In this document: positions 9,198 through 20,829 of the stretch, piece after piece
Layout of the letters: the number at the start of each line of letters is the position of its first letter
How positions within the stretch are numbered: position 1 is the stretch's first letter
Origin: Anisus vortex
Taxonomy: Eukaryota; Mollusca; Gastropoda; Planorbidae
Length of the DNA stretch: 64,000 nt
Direction of reading: 5' to 3'
Assembly: GCA_949126835.1 (NCBI GenBank)
Contig: OX421497.1
Span: 14,761,679-14,825,678, forward strand
Program-made: the position numbers and the translations under genes
The notes under the pieces: generated by a model
What the model was told of the DNA's origin: nothing
What the model saw: only the letters and a program-made list of their open reading frames with translations
Databases searched by the model: none

Positions 9198-11130
9198 TTG
9201 GGATCAGGTGTCACATCTTATCTATCTAAAACAATATGTGATAAATTTATACAAATTGTGGCACATGAAGTAAGAGACACAATCTTGGATGATTTAAGAA
9301 CTGCAGGGTACTTCAGTTTATCTTTAGATTCCACTTTAAACCGGTCCCATATTGATCAGCTCACTGTTATTGTGAGGTATGTTACACCAGATGATGGCCT
9401 CCTTATTGGATGTTTTCTAACTTTCCTAGAGATGGGTTGCCGTACAAGGGAAATTTTGGCTAAGATAATTCACATGTACCTTACAAATCACTGCTAAATA
9501 GATTTTAGTAAGTGTCGAGTCCACTCATATGATAATGCTGCCAATATGTCTGGCAAATGCAAGGGTATGCAGGAAATAATATTGAAGTTTAACAAGTATG
9601 CTATGTATATTCCATGTGCTGGTCATTTACTGAATCTTGTTGGTAAAACAGTAGGTGACTGTTGCTATGATGCAGTAATCTTTTTTGGAATTGTTCAAGA
9701 AATATATAATTTGTTTTCATCAACTACACATCATTCTGTTGTCATTCTTCAAAGAAGATTCAAAAGTTCCAAAGTCTTTGTCAAAGACTAGATGGGAAGC
9801 ACATTCAATGGCCACACGTGCAATACTTGATAGTAATGATGGAATAGTTTCTGCATTGCATCAGCTGCATATTGATACCACAGAGAAAGGCGAATAAAGA
9901 AATCCAGCCATACAAAATTTGAATAGAATGGAGGAGTTTGATTTTATGGTAATATATTAGTGGAGTTACTTGCTGGATGAATTTCACAAGACTAGTCAAT
10001 CACTACAAGACAAGACCCCAAATTAGTGTGTGGATGTATGTAGGAAATTGTATGAGTCACTTTCGGATTTTGTTAAAGGTTCCAGTGATATGTTCGATCA
10101 TTTTGAAGAAAAAGCAAAGGAAAAATTGCCTGATGTTTATTACAAAAAGAAAAAGATACAAAAGAAGGCATATAAATGATTATGAAGATGATGCTTTAGA
10201 GAACATTGAGTCATGAGACAAGCACATCGTTGATACCTGTGATGGATGCATTAGAGCAGGGGTCGGTAACCTTTTTTGTCTGAGAGAGCCATGGACACCG
10301 CATAATTTGAAAATTAATTCTGTGAGAGCCATAAATTATGTTTAAAGCTAAAAATCAAGAAAATGTTTGCACTTTGTGTAATTTCAACACAAAAAGTACA
10401 ATAATTATGTCTCTTAATTCTTTTGAATAACATTGTTATGCTGTTGCTAATCAATAATGAGTATTTCTTAACATTAATGCGACTTCTGGTGCTTAAATGC
10501 AATTAATATGTAGATCAAAGGATTCTGAAGAATTTTTTTTAAACGAACATTTGTCTGCAAGCCAGATGCAGCCATCACTAGAGCCACATCTGGCTCGCGA
10601 GCCATAGGTTCCAAACACTGCATTAGAGTCAAGTCTGGCACAGAAGGCCTCACTATACAATGATGCTGAAAAAAGTTTTCATTCTTAACAAAATTATAAT
10701 CTACAGAAGAAGAGATTCGTGAAGGAGTTAGTGCTTTGTGCAAAACATGTCCTAAAGATGTGCACATGAATCTTGTAAGAGAAATATCCAGCATTTTCAT
10801 CAATATGTTAGACATAGTATAGCCTATGGTTCAGTGTAACAGGATATTCTGACACATCAGTATCTGTATAGGGTAATATTTAACGATCGTGTTCAATCAT
10901 AATTCCTTGATGTAGACGCAATTTTGAGAGTGTTTCTTATTATGATGGTTGCAAATTGCTCTGGAGAAATATCTTTTTCTCAGCTGAAGAGGATAAAAAT
11001 GAATTTAGAACAACAATGACTCAAGATTAATTATGTTCCCACAGTCTCATGTACATAGAAAGTGGGCAGTTTATCATTTGATGATGTCATCAGTGAGTTT
11101 GCTTTGGCAAAAGCAAGAAAGAAAATATTT
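9198..11130 (+). pseudogene. hAT transposase remnant
   Basis: Frame-broken pieces in order: GYFSLSLDSTLNRSHIDQLT (about 9300-9360; the SLD(S/A)T..... block of the hAT catalytic domain), then SYDNAANMSGKCKGMQ near 9530-9575, IPCAGHLLNLVG near 9605-9645 (the cysteine- and histidine-bearing insertion block) and RWEAH near 9790. Near 10950-11020 comes a GEISFSQLKRIK stretch from the C-terminal dimerisation region. The pattern fits ZMYM-/TTF-type hAT transposases. The N-terminal zinc finger is not found. Stops at 9495 and 9789, frameshifts and the nested MITE at 10257-10620 make it non-functional. Confidence 0.75.
10257..10620. mobile_element. 364-bp hAT MITE nested in the hAT transposon
   Basis: Begins CAGGGGTCGGTAACC and ends in sequence that on the minus strand starts CAGTGTTTGGAACC. 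Subterminal inverted GAGAGCC/GGCTC motifs flank an AT-rich core. A perfect 8-bp duplication, CATTAGAG, lies at 10249-10256 and 10621-10628. No coding capacity. It must have jumped after the host hAT was already in place. Confidence 0.87.
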
Positions 11131-12364
11131 TAGTTCAATATAATTCCTGAATCCTTATAACATGTTTCAAGAGATAAGATACTAAGCCTTTGTAAATTGT
11201 GACTTTTAAATAACTTTTGTTTCCTTTTACCAGAGTTTGCATTTTTTGTTTGTTATGAATAAAAATGATTTTAAGTTAAAGATTTATTCAAAGACTAGTA
11301 TAATAAGACGGACCGTTTGCTCTATTTTTAGAGCTAATATGTTCTTTTTTTTTTCGTACGCAACCAATAAGTCTCTCATGAATGAATTCTAGGCTCCTAC
11401 GATTGCACTAAAGGTTTGCGCTGTATATAACTTTGTATTTTAATCTTAATTTTCCTTAGAGAAAATCATAGCGAATTACTAAACCGTAACTCTAGAGGAC
11501 TTAGTGCGATCGGAAATTCCGAAACTAAGTGTTTCAAGTTATCACATAACAAACATATCAAAGCAAGCGGTTCATCTTATTATAGACTTTGATTTCTTTT
11601 TTCACTATCTAAAGTCTATACTTCTTTAATTGTATTTCAGTTTAACCCCTATGTATCCGAAAATCATATTTAACACTGAAATATAAGCTAATAAAGGGCT
11701 CTAGATCTCAAATAGCTTAGGGCCCCATCTAGTCTAAATCCGGCCTTGATTGATCCTTCCTATCTTTGAGAGCTTATATCAAGGCATGAGCCATCTAGGG
11801 AACTGTGCTCTTCAACACAGTCACGCCTCAAAACTCTTAGTTTGGATGGACACAGAAAGAAATACCTGGGAGTGCGCTCATTTGTGTCAGTGGCGCCTTC
11901 TCTATGGAAGTTTATCTCAGACATTGAGAGAATCTGGGACATGATACTCTTTTAATAACGAACTTAAAGACCATTCTCTTTGGCTAATACATCTGCCACT
12001 GCAAATCGCACCAAGAGCGCACTGAGCATGCTAATTTAATAGCATGGATAGAAGCGCTATAAGAAATGACCATTATTATCTTACCTTAGAAGAAAGATAG
12101 AGATGTGTACTGTAGGATTTCATGTTTTTTATTATTGAGTATTTTGCAAATCTTATCCAATTCTCAGTTGTGTATCTTGTAGTATAATAATGGTATAATA
12201 TTATGCTTGTTATTGTGTCTATATGTAAATATCTATCTATGTTATCTATCATAATATCTTCTCTCTATATTTTTGCATGCCTATCTTTCGGCCTGTCTAC
12301 AAAAAGAGACAAATTTGCATTGGAGAGAAAACATGAAAATTTCGATTAAAAATAAGTAGTGAGA

Positions 12365-12416
12365 GAAAAAAAAGAGAGAGAAATAGAGAAATAGAGAAAT
12401 AGAGAAATAGAGAATT
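12365..12416. repeat. GAAATAGA-type simple repeat
   Basis: Purine-rich tandem repeat of GAAATAGA-like units next to a GAGAGAAAA tract. It lies between the L2-like fragment and the non-LTR element. Confidence 0.7.
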
Positions 12417-12639
12417 ATTGAGACAGACAGAAAAGAAAAGACGGACATAGACAGTAGCGCATGATGTTATACCGTTATACCTGGTGCAAGCAGTCCAATA
12501 TGAGCATATAATGATAAAGCCTGCATTTTAAAAGGTGAAATGTTCACTGTTTTATAATAAACGCTAACATGAACATACTGACTTCAATTCTTGAGTTGAT
12601 GAAGAAGAATGTTGATATGACCAGTATCCACATAGCCTC

Positions 12640-13965
12640 AAAGACTGGCGGTCATGTGTACATGGGACACAGATCCTTACTCAAGAGGACTCTGTTCCGG
12701 CTAATAGTGTGGAGGCCCCAAGCTGTGCCAGCAGCTGGGGAAGTGGAGGTCGGAGCTTTGTCGGCTTGAGTGCTGAGGGGCACCTACAAATCTGGGGCGT
12801 GGTACAACCGTCGAGTATCGCATACGGGAATACGATTGTAAAAGATTGTCCAGCAACCTGGTGACTGCCGGAAGGCCCATGCCTCCGAGGGTAACCATAA
12901 GGGTTATTGCGCATATTCAACGTGCAGATTGCAAGGCCCCCGAAGCATTATCCGACCGATTGACTAGCTTGGATTTCTGGAGCGCCGGGTCGGCCGTCGA
13001 ATACCACATACGGGAACAAAAACGGTTGCAGCAATGCAACGCAGCCCGGCGACTGTGAGTTTAATTGGACTGGTCCGGTTCTCCCAGTGAGATGATAGGC
13101 TTGAGCCCTGCGGGGCCGAGTCGAGTACGTAAACCTGGGCATGCGCACGCCTTAGAGCAGGAGGCCAAACCTGCACAATGCCCAATATGCACGAGCATAG
13201 TACCCATGTGGCTATGGGAAGGCAAAGAGTACACTGGCTTGGTCGAGTAGGGGACCAAGACATCCTGGACATGCGCACGTCCTGGAGCTTGGGCAAGACA
13301 CGCGCATAGCACGCATGTGCGGCTGGAAAGATAGAAGAAAGGAGCGGGTGGAGGGACAAACGGCCTCACATATCCGGGCTGGGCGTCTATTTTACCTGCT
13401 CTAAAAAGATTGCCGTGGCACCGTGTGCTCGGCGCGGCGGGGGACTGGCGAACCTGATCTCAGCGCCCCGACGAGCCCAACGGTAAGCAATTCTAATAGC
13501 TAGCGCCGCAATCGGTCGGTATTGGGAACAGAGAACCTGAACCCTTCACCGGCCGAGCACATGGGGCCCTACCGGAATATTGTTCGTCATCCGCTGTGGA
13601 CTAAAACACCGCAAGATGCTGGAATAAATCAAATATTAAACCAGCCGCATAGTATGATGTGCAAAAGGCGTAACCTTGCCTGATTTTCCCAAAACCAGCT
13701 GCCCACAGGAAACGCTCCCCGAAAGTCCAATGCCAAACGAGAGATAGGTACTTGGAGTAGGCGGGCAGGGAAGCTAGGTCCCTGACCCCACGGCAGGGTG
13801 AACGAAATATATACCCCAACGCCGAAGGGGAACGGGCGGCTAGCCTTGGAGCCAGTGGACCTGGCCCCTAGGTCGACCCGCACGAGTGGCTCATACTTCT
13901 AGAACGTATCCGCTGTGCTGTAAATCCCATTTTACTAGCATAAGATACGAAGATTAAAAGCACCT
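12640..13965 (+). other. GC-rich leader of non-LTR copy 1 with internal repeats
   Basis: About 1.3 kb without a sustained frame. Similar blocks starting GTCGAGTATCGCATACGGGA (12810) and GTCGAATACCACATACGGGA (12996) are 186 bp apart. A shorter match, GTCGAGTACG, begins near 13120. Tandem leader repeats are known to carry promoter activity in some LINEs; here that is only inferred. The antisense frames in this stretch are composition shadows. Confidence 0.5.
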
Positions 13966-14678
13966 ATGCCACCGCTGAAGTACAAAATGCGTGCACATGC
14001 AAAGTGCAGGCAAACCAACTGCCTACAGGTTAACATACGTTACGAGGCAAGGCTCTTAAGGGCAAGAGTCTTTCACCGCACTCCATCAGTGCGGCTGATG
14101 AAAGCCAAGCAGATCCCCGGGGTGTCTAAGCCAATACCCAACGGCAAGGCCCCCCCCCCTGGGTTTTTAAGAAAGGCACCCCAACCTACTCCTTCCAGGA
14201 GCAAGAACTCAATAGTGAAAGTGGGTTATCCTCCCTTCTCTAAGACTACGAGAAGGGGGAGCCCCAGTATACCGAGTGTACCCAATAGCCTCCCCTGAGG
14301 CAAACCAAAAGCCCCCTCCCTTGGGGCAACCTTAAAATCATGGAGAATTACAAAAATAAAGATAATCGCGGGTACGAGCAGACCCAAATAGGCTCCACCT
14401 AACGAGTAGTGGGCGTCAGGCTCGGAGGTGAAAAATACTCTACTAGTCGCCCCGCAACCTCGGCGAGTAAGAACGGGCCAGGTTGCGAGAAGTTAGCTAC
14501 CGTTCCAACTCTCCACAAATACTGCTCCAAGACCCACAGGGAAGTACCAGGCCCAAAAGCGAAAGGAGAAAGTGGCAGCAGCTCCCAGGCACCTATCCCT
14601 GAGGAACCTGTCCAGCCTCAGCCCAAAAAGTGTAGCAAACCAACGGGTGCCCACACCCCCAAAGACGTGGCGATCTAG
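13966..14678 (+). pseudogene. Gag-like ORF1 remnant of non-LTR copy 1
   Basis: Two open pieces (13966-14298, 110 codons; 14409-14678, 89 codons) rich in Pro, Ser, Lys and Arg, e.g. GKAPPPGFLRKAPQPTPSRS and PEEPVQPQPKKCSKPTG. The position just upstream of the endonuclease and the basic, proline-rich composition fit a LINE ORF1 or the N-terminus of the pol ORF. No CCHC knuckle or RRM is visible, so the role is inferred from position. Stops separate the pieces from each other and from the endonuclease frame. Confidence 0.45.
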
Positions 14679-14738
14679 CGCCCGTCGACGAAGGGTTCTA
14701 AAAAGCCCAAGTCTAAGCTGGATAACGCTCAATCTACA

Positions 14739-15995
14739 ATGAGCTCATGGCTAATAAAAGGTGCAGCCACCCAAGTAGCACTCCCGTTGGGAAGCGCCCA
14801 AATACCAGCGGGCCCAACTGAAGCAACAGCAGCCGCTCAAGCTGCTGTCGCTAAGAAACGTATCGAACAAAACACGACTGGGGAAACTGTGAAGCCCCAG
14901 TCAAAACCTAAACTAAAATGTCTCACCGTGTTGCAGCTCAACGTCGATGGATTAGCACCAAAGGCGCTTGGGCTGACGAAGCTTCTGCACGAAAACCATG
15001 TCGATATAGCCCTATTGCAGGAGACCATCCTCCGAGATAGGAAAGTAGTCATTAAAGGGTACACAATGTACCACAGTACGTGCCAGGGCTGCCAGGGGCT
15101 GGCAACACTAATATCAAACTCACTTACTGCCAGACCCCTGACGGCACAATGCTCAACCGGCCGCACAGATACTCTAACCACGGAAGTATGGGTGGACGAG
15201 AGAAAGATCGTTTGCATAAACATATATAACCCGCCGAAGTACGACATCTCTCTGTCTGTAGACCCACCCATACTCTCAAACACTATCTTAGGAGGCGACT
15301 TTAATGCACATTCTCCTGCATGGGGCTATACAATTTATGATACGTCCGGTAGAAAGGTAGAGGAGCTCTGTAACACTACCAACTTGTTCAGATTGCAGGA
15401 CGCAAACTCTCCGCCAACCCTTCTCCACAGGGGAAATGTCACCCTGTCAAGATCAGATCTAACACTGGTTTCGGGTGATCTCTTCCCCATAATAACCTTT
15501 AAAGTCCCGGACGACGTTGGCAGTGACCATAAGCCAAGAGTAGTACATATCGACCTGGAAAAGGCCAGGAAAAAGAGTAAGGCCAAGGATAACAGAACCA
15601 AAGACGGGGCAAGGCGGTTCATGTTTACCAAAGCTAACTGGCCTGCGTTCGAGGAAGCAACCGAAATTGCTTTCAAGAGGGCCGAAGTGCACGACGCTCC
15701 AATCAACACGGTGTACACAAACATTACTAAAGCCATATTGGGTGCGGCCCCCAAAACTATCCCAAGATCCTTCCAAGGCAGGAAGTACAAACCATTCTGG
15801 ACGACCGCACTTGGCAAGCTGGTTAAGGCGCGACGCAGGGCAAGAAAGAAGGCCGAAAAAACAGGTACTCCTGATGACAGACGGGAGTACAACAAATTAA
15901 CAGCTAAGGTCAAACGGGCATGCCAGGAAGCAAAACGGCAAAAATGGAGTACGACCTGCCAAGTTCTGGGCCATAAGAATACTGGTAGAATGTGA
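14739..15995 (+). CDS. Endonuclease and RT N-terminal region, non-LTR copy 1
   Basis: 418-codon open frame. The first ~65 residues are a low-complexity linker. The endonuclease/exonuclease/phosphatase domain follows (about residues 65-270): LQLNVDGL with the catalytic Asn, LLQETIL with the Glu, INIYNPPK, GGDFNAHSPAWG with the GDFN-x-H motif, and the terminal VGSDHKP. These enzymes nick the genomic target to prime reverse transcription. Residues 275-418 are the basic linker before the RT (FWTTALGKLVKARRRARKKA). The frame then stops at 15993 where the related copy at 38 kb continues into the RT, so the polyprotein is truncated. All endonuclease motifs are present. Confidence 0.85.
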   Translation: MSSWLIKGAATQVALPLGSAQIPAGPTEATAAAQAAVAKKRIEQNTTGETVKPQSKPKLKCLTVLQLNVDGLAPKALGLTKLLHENHVDIALLQETILRDRKVVIKGYTMYHSTCQGCQGLATLISNSLTARPLTAQCSTGRTDTLTTEVWVDERKIVCINIYNPPKYDISLSVDPPILSNTILGGDFNAHSPAWGYTIYDTSGRKVEELCNTTNLFRLQDANSPPTLLHRGNVTLSRSDLTLVSGDLFPIITFKVPDDVGSDHKPRVVHIDLEKARKKSKAKDNRTKDGARRFMFTKANWPAFEEATEIAFKRAEVHDAPINTVYTNITKAILGAAPKTIPRSFQGRKYKPFWTTALGKLVKARRRARKKAEKTGTPDDRREYNKLTAKVKRACQEAKRQKWSTTCQVLGHKNTGRM

Positions 15996-16139
15996 AGGTT
16001 GCTGGCAAATATCGAAAATTTAGACCGTCCTCGAAACAAAACTCCCTTGGAGACCCCAAGTGGGTCTGCCGTCACGGACGAACGGACGTGTCACATAGTC
16101 CGACCCAATATTCAGTTCCCCCCTCACTATTCAGGAACT

Positions 16140-17141
16140 AGATAGGGCAGTCCGAAAGTGCCAACTAAAAAAAGCACCAGGCTCGGATCAGATAGAGAAC
16201 GAAATGATCTAAAAACTGGGCAGATTAGGTAAGGCCAGACTCCTGGACCTAATAAATCAAACTTGGTCAACCGGCGAGGTACCAAAGGCTTGGCGGCAAG
16301 CGGTGATAGTCCCCATCTTGAAAAAAGGCACGATCGCCTCCGAGGCAGAGAGTTACCGCCCGATTTCCCTTACCTCGTGCGTCAGGAAGCTGGCCGAACG
16401 CATGGTCGGCAACCGGATAACGTGGTATCTAAAGAAAGAAGGCCTCATAGCCCCAGAACATGCAGGTTTTATAGCGGGCATGATCGCGATAGACCAAACA
16501 AACCTCTTCGTACAAGAGATGGCTGATGGATTCCAAAGGGCCGAGTCCACCGTAGCAGTTTTCTTAGACCTCAAGCAGGCTTACGACCGAGTCTGGAGGC
16601 AGGGCCTCATGCAGAAATTGAGGAGAATGGGCATTGAGGGCAATATGCATCGCTGGATCAAATCATTCCTATCAGAGAGAACGATCCAAACACGATACGT
16701 ACAAGCCTATCCAGGGAAACAACCCTTGAGAACGGCTTGCCACAAGGCTCTGCTCTGTCCTGCATCCTCTTTCTAGTGTACATAAACGACCTGCCAGAAA
16801 AACTTGGCTGTAAGAAGCTGCTATTTGCGGACGATCTTGTCCTTTGGAAATCTGGAAACAAATCTGCAAGCATGCAATTAGACTTGCATAAAGACCTCCA
16901 AACCATCTCCGAGTACGCCAAACAATGGCGACTCGAAATTAATTGTTCAAAAGCGGTCTATACGCTGTTCAGCCTGGGCATCGACGTTCTCAAAGAGCCT
17001 ATAGAGTTAACAATCGGCGGTGAAACCCTCAAAGAGGACAAATCACCCGTGTACCTAGGAGTAGTACTCGACAGGAAGCTTAGACTATTCGACCATATCC
17101 AAGAGCTGGCACGAAAAAATGCGAACAAGTTAAACCTCTAG
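16140..17141 (+). pseudogene. Reverse transcriptase domain, non-LTR copy 1
   Basis: RT motifs appear in order but in shifting frames: APGSDQIENEMI (with a stop directly after it), AVIVPILKKG, SYRPISLTSC, AVFLDLKQAYDRVW with the first catalytic Asp, then a frameshift near 16700-16730. The other frame continues with LPQGSALSC, FADDLVLW (catalytic Asp pair) and VYLGVVLDRKL to 17141. The FADD box is intact but the frameshift and stops prevent a single product. Confidence 0.85.
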
Positions 17142-17199
17142 TCAAACGAATGGCCAGCACAAAGTAGGGTGCCGACGCCAAAGTATTAAAAACCCTCTA

Positions 17200-18110
17200 T
17201 ACAGGGGCCATAAGATCACCATTAGATTACAGCCTGCCTCTACAGGTTTACGCGTCCAAAACGGCCCTAGAAATTCAGAACCAAGCACTACGCTTTATCT
17301 GTGGCACCTTTCGAACGTCCCCAGTGGCAGCTGCCGAGGTGATGGCTAACATACCACCCCTTCAGCTTAGGAGAGAACGCGCTGTCATAACGACCTATGA
17401 GCGCTATAAAAGACTCGAGGAAAGTTTCCCAACCAGAGTCTTAGTAGACACCTGGAAGGGTAGGAAGAGAATAAAGACGCAACAAGGCTGTCATCCGAAA
17501 TCGACCTACCCGATACAAGGCTGCCTATGCAAAGGTACTCGAGCTTCTCTCCGGGCAACACGCCAACGCTCCCCGAAATACGGACGAAGCTGAAGGACAC
17601 CTCAGTTAACAAAACGTCCGACCAAAAACTACTCAGAAAAGTAGCCATGGACACGCTAAATGCCCTACCGTCCGGGGCTGTCCATGTCTACACCGACGGG
17701 TCGGCTAACGCAGACACCGGTACCGCCGACTTTGGTGTTTACATAGAGTACCCCCGGCAACCCTTATAGAGACGAACTATGGGGGCCTTGCGACGGTCTC
17801 TGCAACTACGGCGCCCTTGGCTCTACGACCGTCATTATCCTGACTGATGCGTTGTCGGTGCTCCAGGTTACTGAGAATCTGAACAACTGGCCCCCTCAGA
17901 TAGAGTAGAGAAAATTCTACTGGCTTCAGACGAGCTAATCCAGCGCTTTGGATACCGCGTGCTACTGCAGTGGGTCCCAGGGCATAGAGGCCTACCTGGC
18001 AATGAGAGAGCAGACCACCTTGCCAAAAAAGGCGGGCTGAGCACACCCACCTCCGAGGAGCCCGGCAGCACGCCATGCTCCTATGAGAAGGCCCGTACAT
18101 AGATCCGGAG
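17200..18110 (+). pseudogene. RT tail and RNase H domain, non-LTR copy 1
   Basis: NQALRFICGTFRTSP and AVITTYERYKRLEES (17280-17430) mark the conserved region after RT. RNase H follows: VHVYTDGSANADTG (17680-17720) with the first catalytic Asp, LTDALSVLQV (about 17840-17870), and LLQWVPGHRGLPGNERADHL (about 17965-18025) with the WxPGHxG...N..AD signature. Frame breaks occur near 17769 and 17900. Confidence 0.8.
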
Positions 18111-18169
18111 GTGGGAGACAGAAAAGTGGAACGAGAGCTGGGACAGCTCAGACAAGGGCCGAGAAGTCT

Positions 18170-18469
18170 GGCGGCATTTGCCCCGCCTTAACCGCGCTGA
18201 CCCAAGGTCGGAACAAAGTATCATATCTCAATTCCGCACTGGCCACTGCCCCATCGGGGCATACTTCGCCAGGTTCCAGCCTAACTACGACTCGCGGTGT
18301 CGCCACTGTGGGGGAGGAGGAGGAGACAGTGGAGCATATCCTGCGGGAGTGCCCCCGTCTCGTCGATCGAGGAGATGGGACGGGTGACCCACTACCCACT
18401 GATCTCTACAGAGATAGAGCCGTGCTCAAACGCACGGCTGAGTTCTTGTTCAGAGCTACAAGGGAATAA
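18170..18469 (+). pseudogene. C-terminal Cys/His region of non-LTR copy 1
   Basis: Reads ISQFRTGHCPIGAYFARF, then DSRCRHC with a shift to GEEEETVEHILRECP, giving the C-x2-C-x(n)-H-x4-C knuckle typical of the end of I/Jockey-group polyproteins. A frame change falls between CRHC and the Glu-rich part. Ends with a stop before the 3'UTR. Confidence 0.75.
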
Positions 18470-18579
18470 TACTCCCAGCTCTCGCTTTCAATAGGAGTTT
18501 TAGTTAGACTGTTGAACCAGGATTTACATTGCAGGATTTTTTAATAAGTAAAGTATCATTATTCTATTTTAAAAAAAAA

Positions 18580-20694
18580 CTGTTGAAATGAAAAGCACTT
18601 TACGATTAATGCAGTAGATTACAATTTTATTAAGTGTGATTCCTAGTATTAATTGTGGTGTTATGTTGATGTTGTTGTAGGTACTTATTATGTTGTCCTA
18701 CAAACATCTAGTAAGGTCATGTTTTGTAATCTTCATAATGTATTGCCAGCTATGTCTGCAGTGTCGCTTGTAAGTCTGCAAAGAAGTCCATTAACATAAT
18801 AACAATAAAGAACAGCTGGACATTATGCTGATCACGTTAATGAAAGTTAGATTTCTTAGCTTAAATGAAACTAATTTTACTAGCACACGGTGAATTGAAT
18901 AATTTACGACACCCTAATATTTAGAGATTGTGACGATTTACGTCATATAGTAGGAATTGTATTCGTACATCATTCTATAAGTTTTAGAAATATAGTTCCC
19001 ACCTTTTCCTCAAGCTACGATAGGTGACTGACAGTGACAGGTCAATTGAAGATTTAATAAAGCAACATTGCCGTCCCCCTCCTCCGCCAATTGATCCCTA
19101 AATTCTTCTCCCATTCGCCACGTGTCCAACGATAATAGTCTAGAGAAGCCCTCGTGACCAGTTAAGGGAATTAAATTCGGTCCTTTTCCTCTCTAAGGGT
19201 GGAACTTTTAACATAAGGGCCACCGATTGTGTAACAACAATATTTAAATGGAATTTGAAAGGATGAATTTATACACAGAGAAACACTTGTTTTAGTTTAG
19301 TTACCTACGGCTTGGTCTTGTCCAGTTTTGATAACTTTAAAAACTTCGCTTTGAATTTAAGCTTTAGTCTTCCAAAAACGTTTCTTTTTTTTTTTTTTTG
19401 CAAACTATTGCATGGAGAAACCAATCAAAAGGCTTTATTATTAGCTTGTATATTTAACAATTTGTAGAGACCTAATTTATTAATTGTTTCTGGGTTCGAA
19501 AGGGTCTCAGCACAGTTTTGTGTTTTGTGACCATGTTATAACATAAACATATTATGTCGACTGTACGAAACTCAGACCACTACTATGGGGGCTAATATCA
19601 ATGGTTCTAATAAATGAAATCAACCTCACCTCTTGTAATATAGGAGTTACTTTACTATTACATTTAGTATTTAATGTAATATTTTTTGGCTTTTTAAGAT
19701 TATTTCTCTCAGAAATAAGTTATAATACAGAAGCTGAATATTTTCAAACAAAACACATAGTTACATAGATATACATTTACAATTTTACACAACATTTTAT
19801 TGAAATTTTTTCAGGAACTGTTTTGTAAGGGATTTGAATTTGCAGATAGTTGGCACGTTTTCTGTAAGCAGGTTAGAAATTTTCAGAATTTTCTATTTTG
19901 TTGTTATATTGAATATATGCAAGTTTTAATGTATAACTATATGTAGATGTAGAAAAAAAATTAGAGGCACCTATTAAACATCTTTAAGCCATTGAGCCGA
20001 TTCTGACCATACTAGCGACAGAGATAGCATGCAAACTTTCTTCCTCCAATCCTGACTAATCCCTGCATTTATCACGGTATCGTTTTTAGTCAACCCTGTC
20101 CAATTTATGTTGCAGCGCCGAACGCCCACAATTACTTTTACTAACATTCATTTAAAGATAATGTAAGCTGGGTTCTAATTTTTTTTTAAATCTTTGATAT
20201 AATATAAACTAAACATGTCTGTTTTTTTTACTATTGACTATAGCCTTGCCATTATATATTATGAAACTAGAAAGCTTATGACTATTGCATTACTCTTTAA
20301 CACTTATTTTTATTTTGCTCTAGATATTTAATAATAAAGTTTTTATTGCGTGATATACCTGTTTAAACATGTATAATTAAAATGTTAAAACATTTGCACT
20401 TCTGAATAATGGTCTTCTTTTTATTATATCAGTTATTAGAATATAGTAAAAATAGGCTAGTATGTATGTATACTGTTATAACTAGTTTCTATTTGACTCC
20501 ATTAAATCTTGCATGGTAATGAAACCCTCTATCTCTTCTGCTTGATTACGTATTGCTAGGTGTCCCAACTGGATTTAAGTAATAGTAGACCATTTTCAAT
20601 CAAGTTCATTCAGGTGATACATAAAGTCAACAAAATGTGTAGACAAATTTATAATTCATTAAATTAAAAACTCAGAAATATATTGATAAAATAT
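18580..20694. other. Gene-free AT-rich stretch
   Basis: No open frame above 60 codons, no splice-bounded exon and no named repeat were recognised. A poly-T run lies near 19386-19400. Confidence 0.5.
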
Positions 20695-20829
20695 AGACTA
20701 TCCATTGGTTCTCAAGCTTTTTCGGCTCACCGCCCCCTTTTACATTTTTTTTCCGCTCACCACATCCTTAACTTTTCTTTAGCGCCCACTCCCCCCCCCC
20801 TTCCGCCCGTCTGGAATATATAGTTTCCA

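Larger units (their letters stand above)
8875..11748 (+). mobile_element. hAT-family DNA transposon, degenerate
   Basis: The ends are inverted: CAGGGCCGGATTTA on the left, and CAAGGCCGGATTTA when the right end is read on the minus strand. Flanking 8-bp duplications differ by one base (ATTGCTCC at 8867-8874, ATTGATCC at 11749-11756), the expected target length for hAT. Length is 2874 bp including a 364-bp MITE. The interior carries broken transposase sequence of the hAT type. Confidence 0.85.
8775..12075 (+). mobile_element. L2/CR1-like 3' fragment split by a hAT element
   Basis: Before the hAT the plus strand reads LPVIKRIEHKIMSITYGC, the start of the conserved region after the RT domain of CR1/L2-type LINEs (compare LPVIKRINYKIMSIT in the fragment at 56570-57170). 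After the hAT the same frame resumes with PSYL, then ELISRHEPSREL and later GVRSFVSVAPSLW. Removing the hAT and one 8-bp target duplication restores the frame across the junction. The 3' side decays by about 12075 after a segment ending in CGCTATAAGAAATGACC. The element is 5'-truncated and inactive. Confidence 0.7.
12560..18575 (+). mobile_element. Degenerate EN-RT-RNase H non-LTR retrotransposon (copy 1)
   Basis: A GC-rich island of about 6 kb in AT-rich DNA with, in order on the plus strand: long 5' leader, gag-like ORF1 region, apurinic-type endonuclease, reverse transcriptase, RNase H, a C-terminal Cys/His knuckle, and an A-rich end (AAAAAAAAA near 18567-18575). RNase H plus this C-terminal knuckle is typical of I/Jockey-group LINEs; exact clade is not settled. 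Several stops and frameshifts break the pol region. The 5' boundary is estimated from the composition change. Confidence 0.8.

Noticed and set aside
12681..13369. Long antisense frames in the GC-rich region
   Set aside because: High GC lowers stop density on both strands; no motifs, and they overlap the sense LINE leader.
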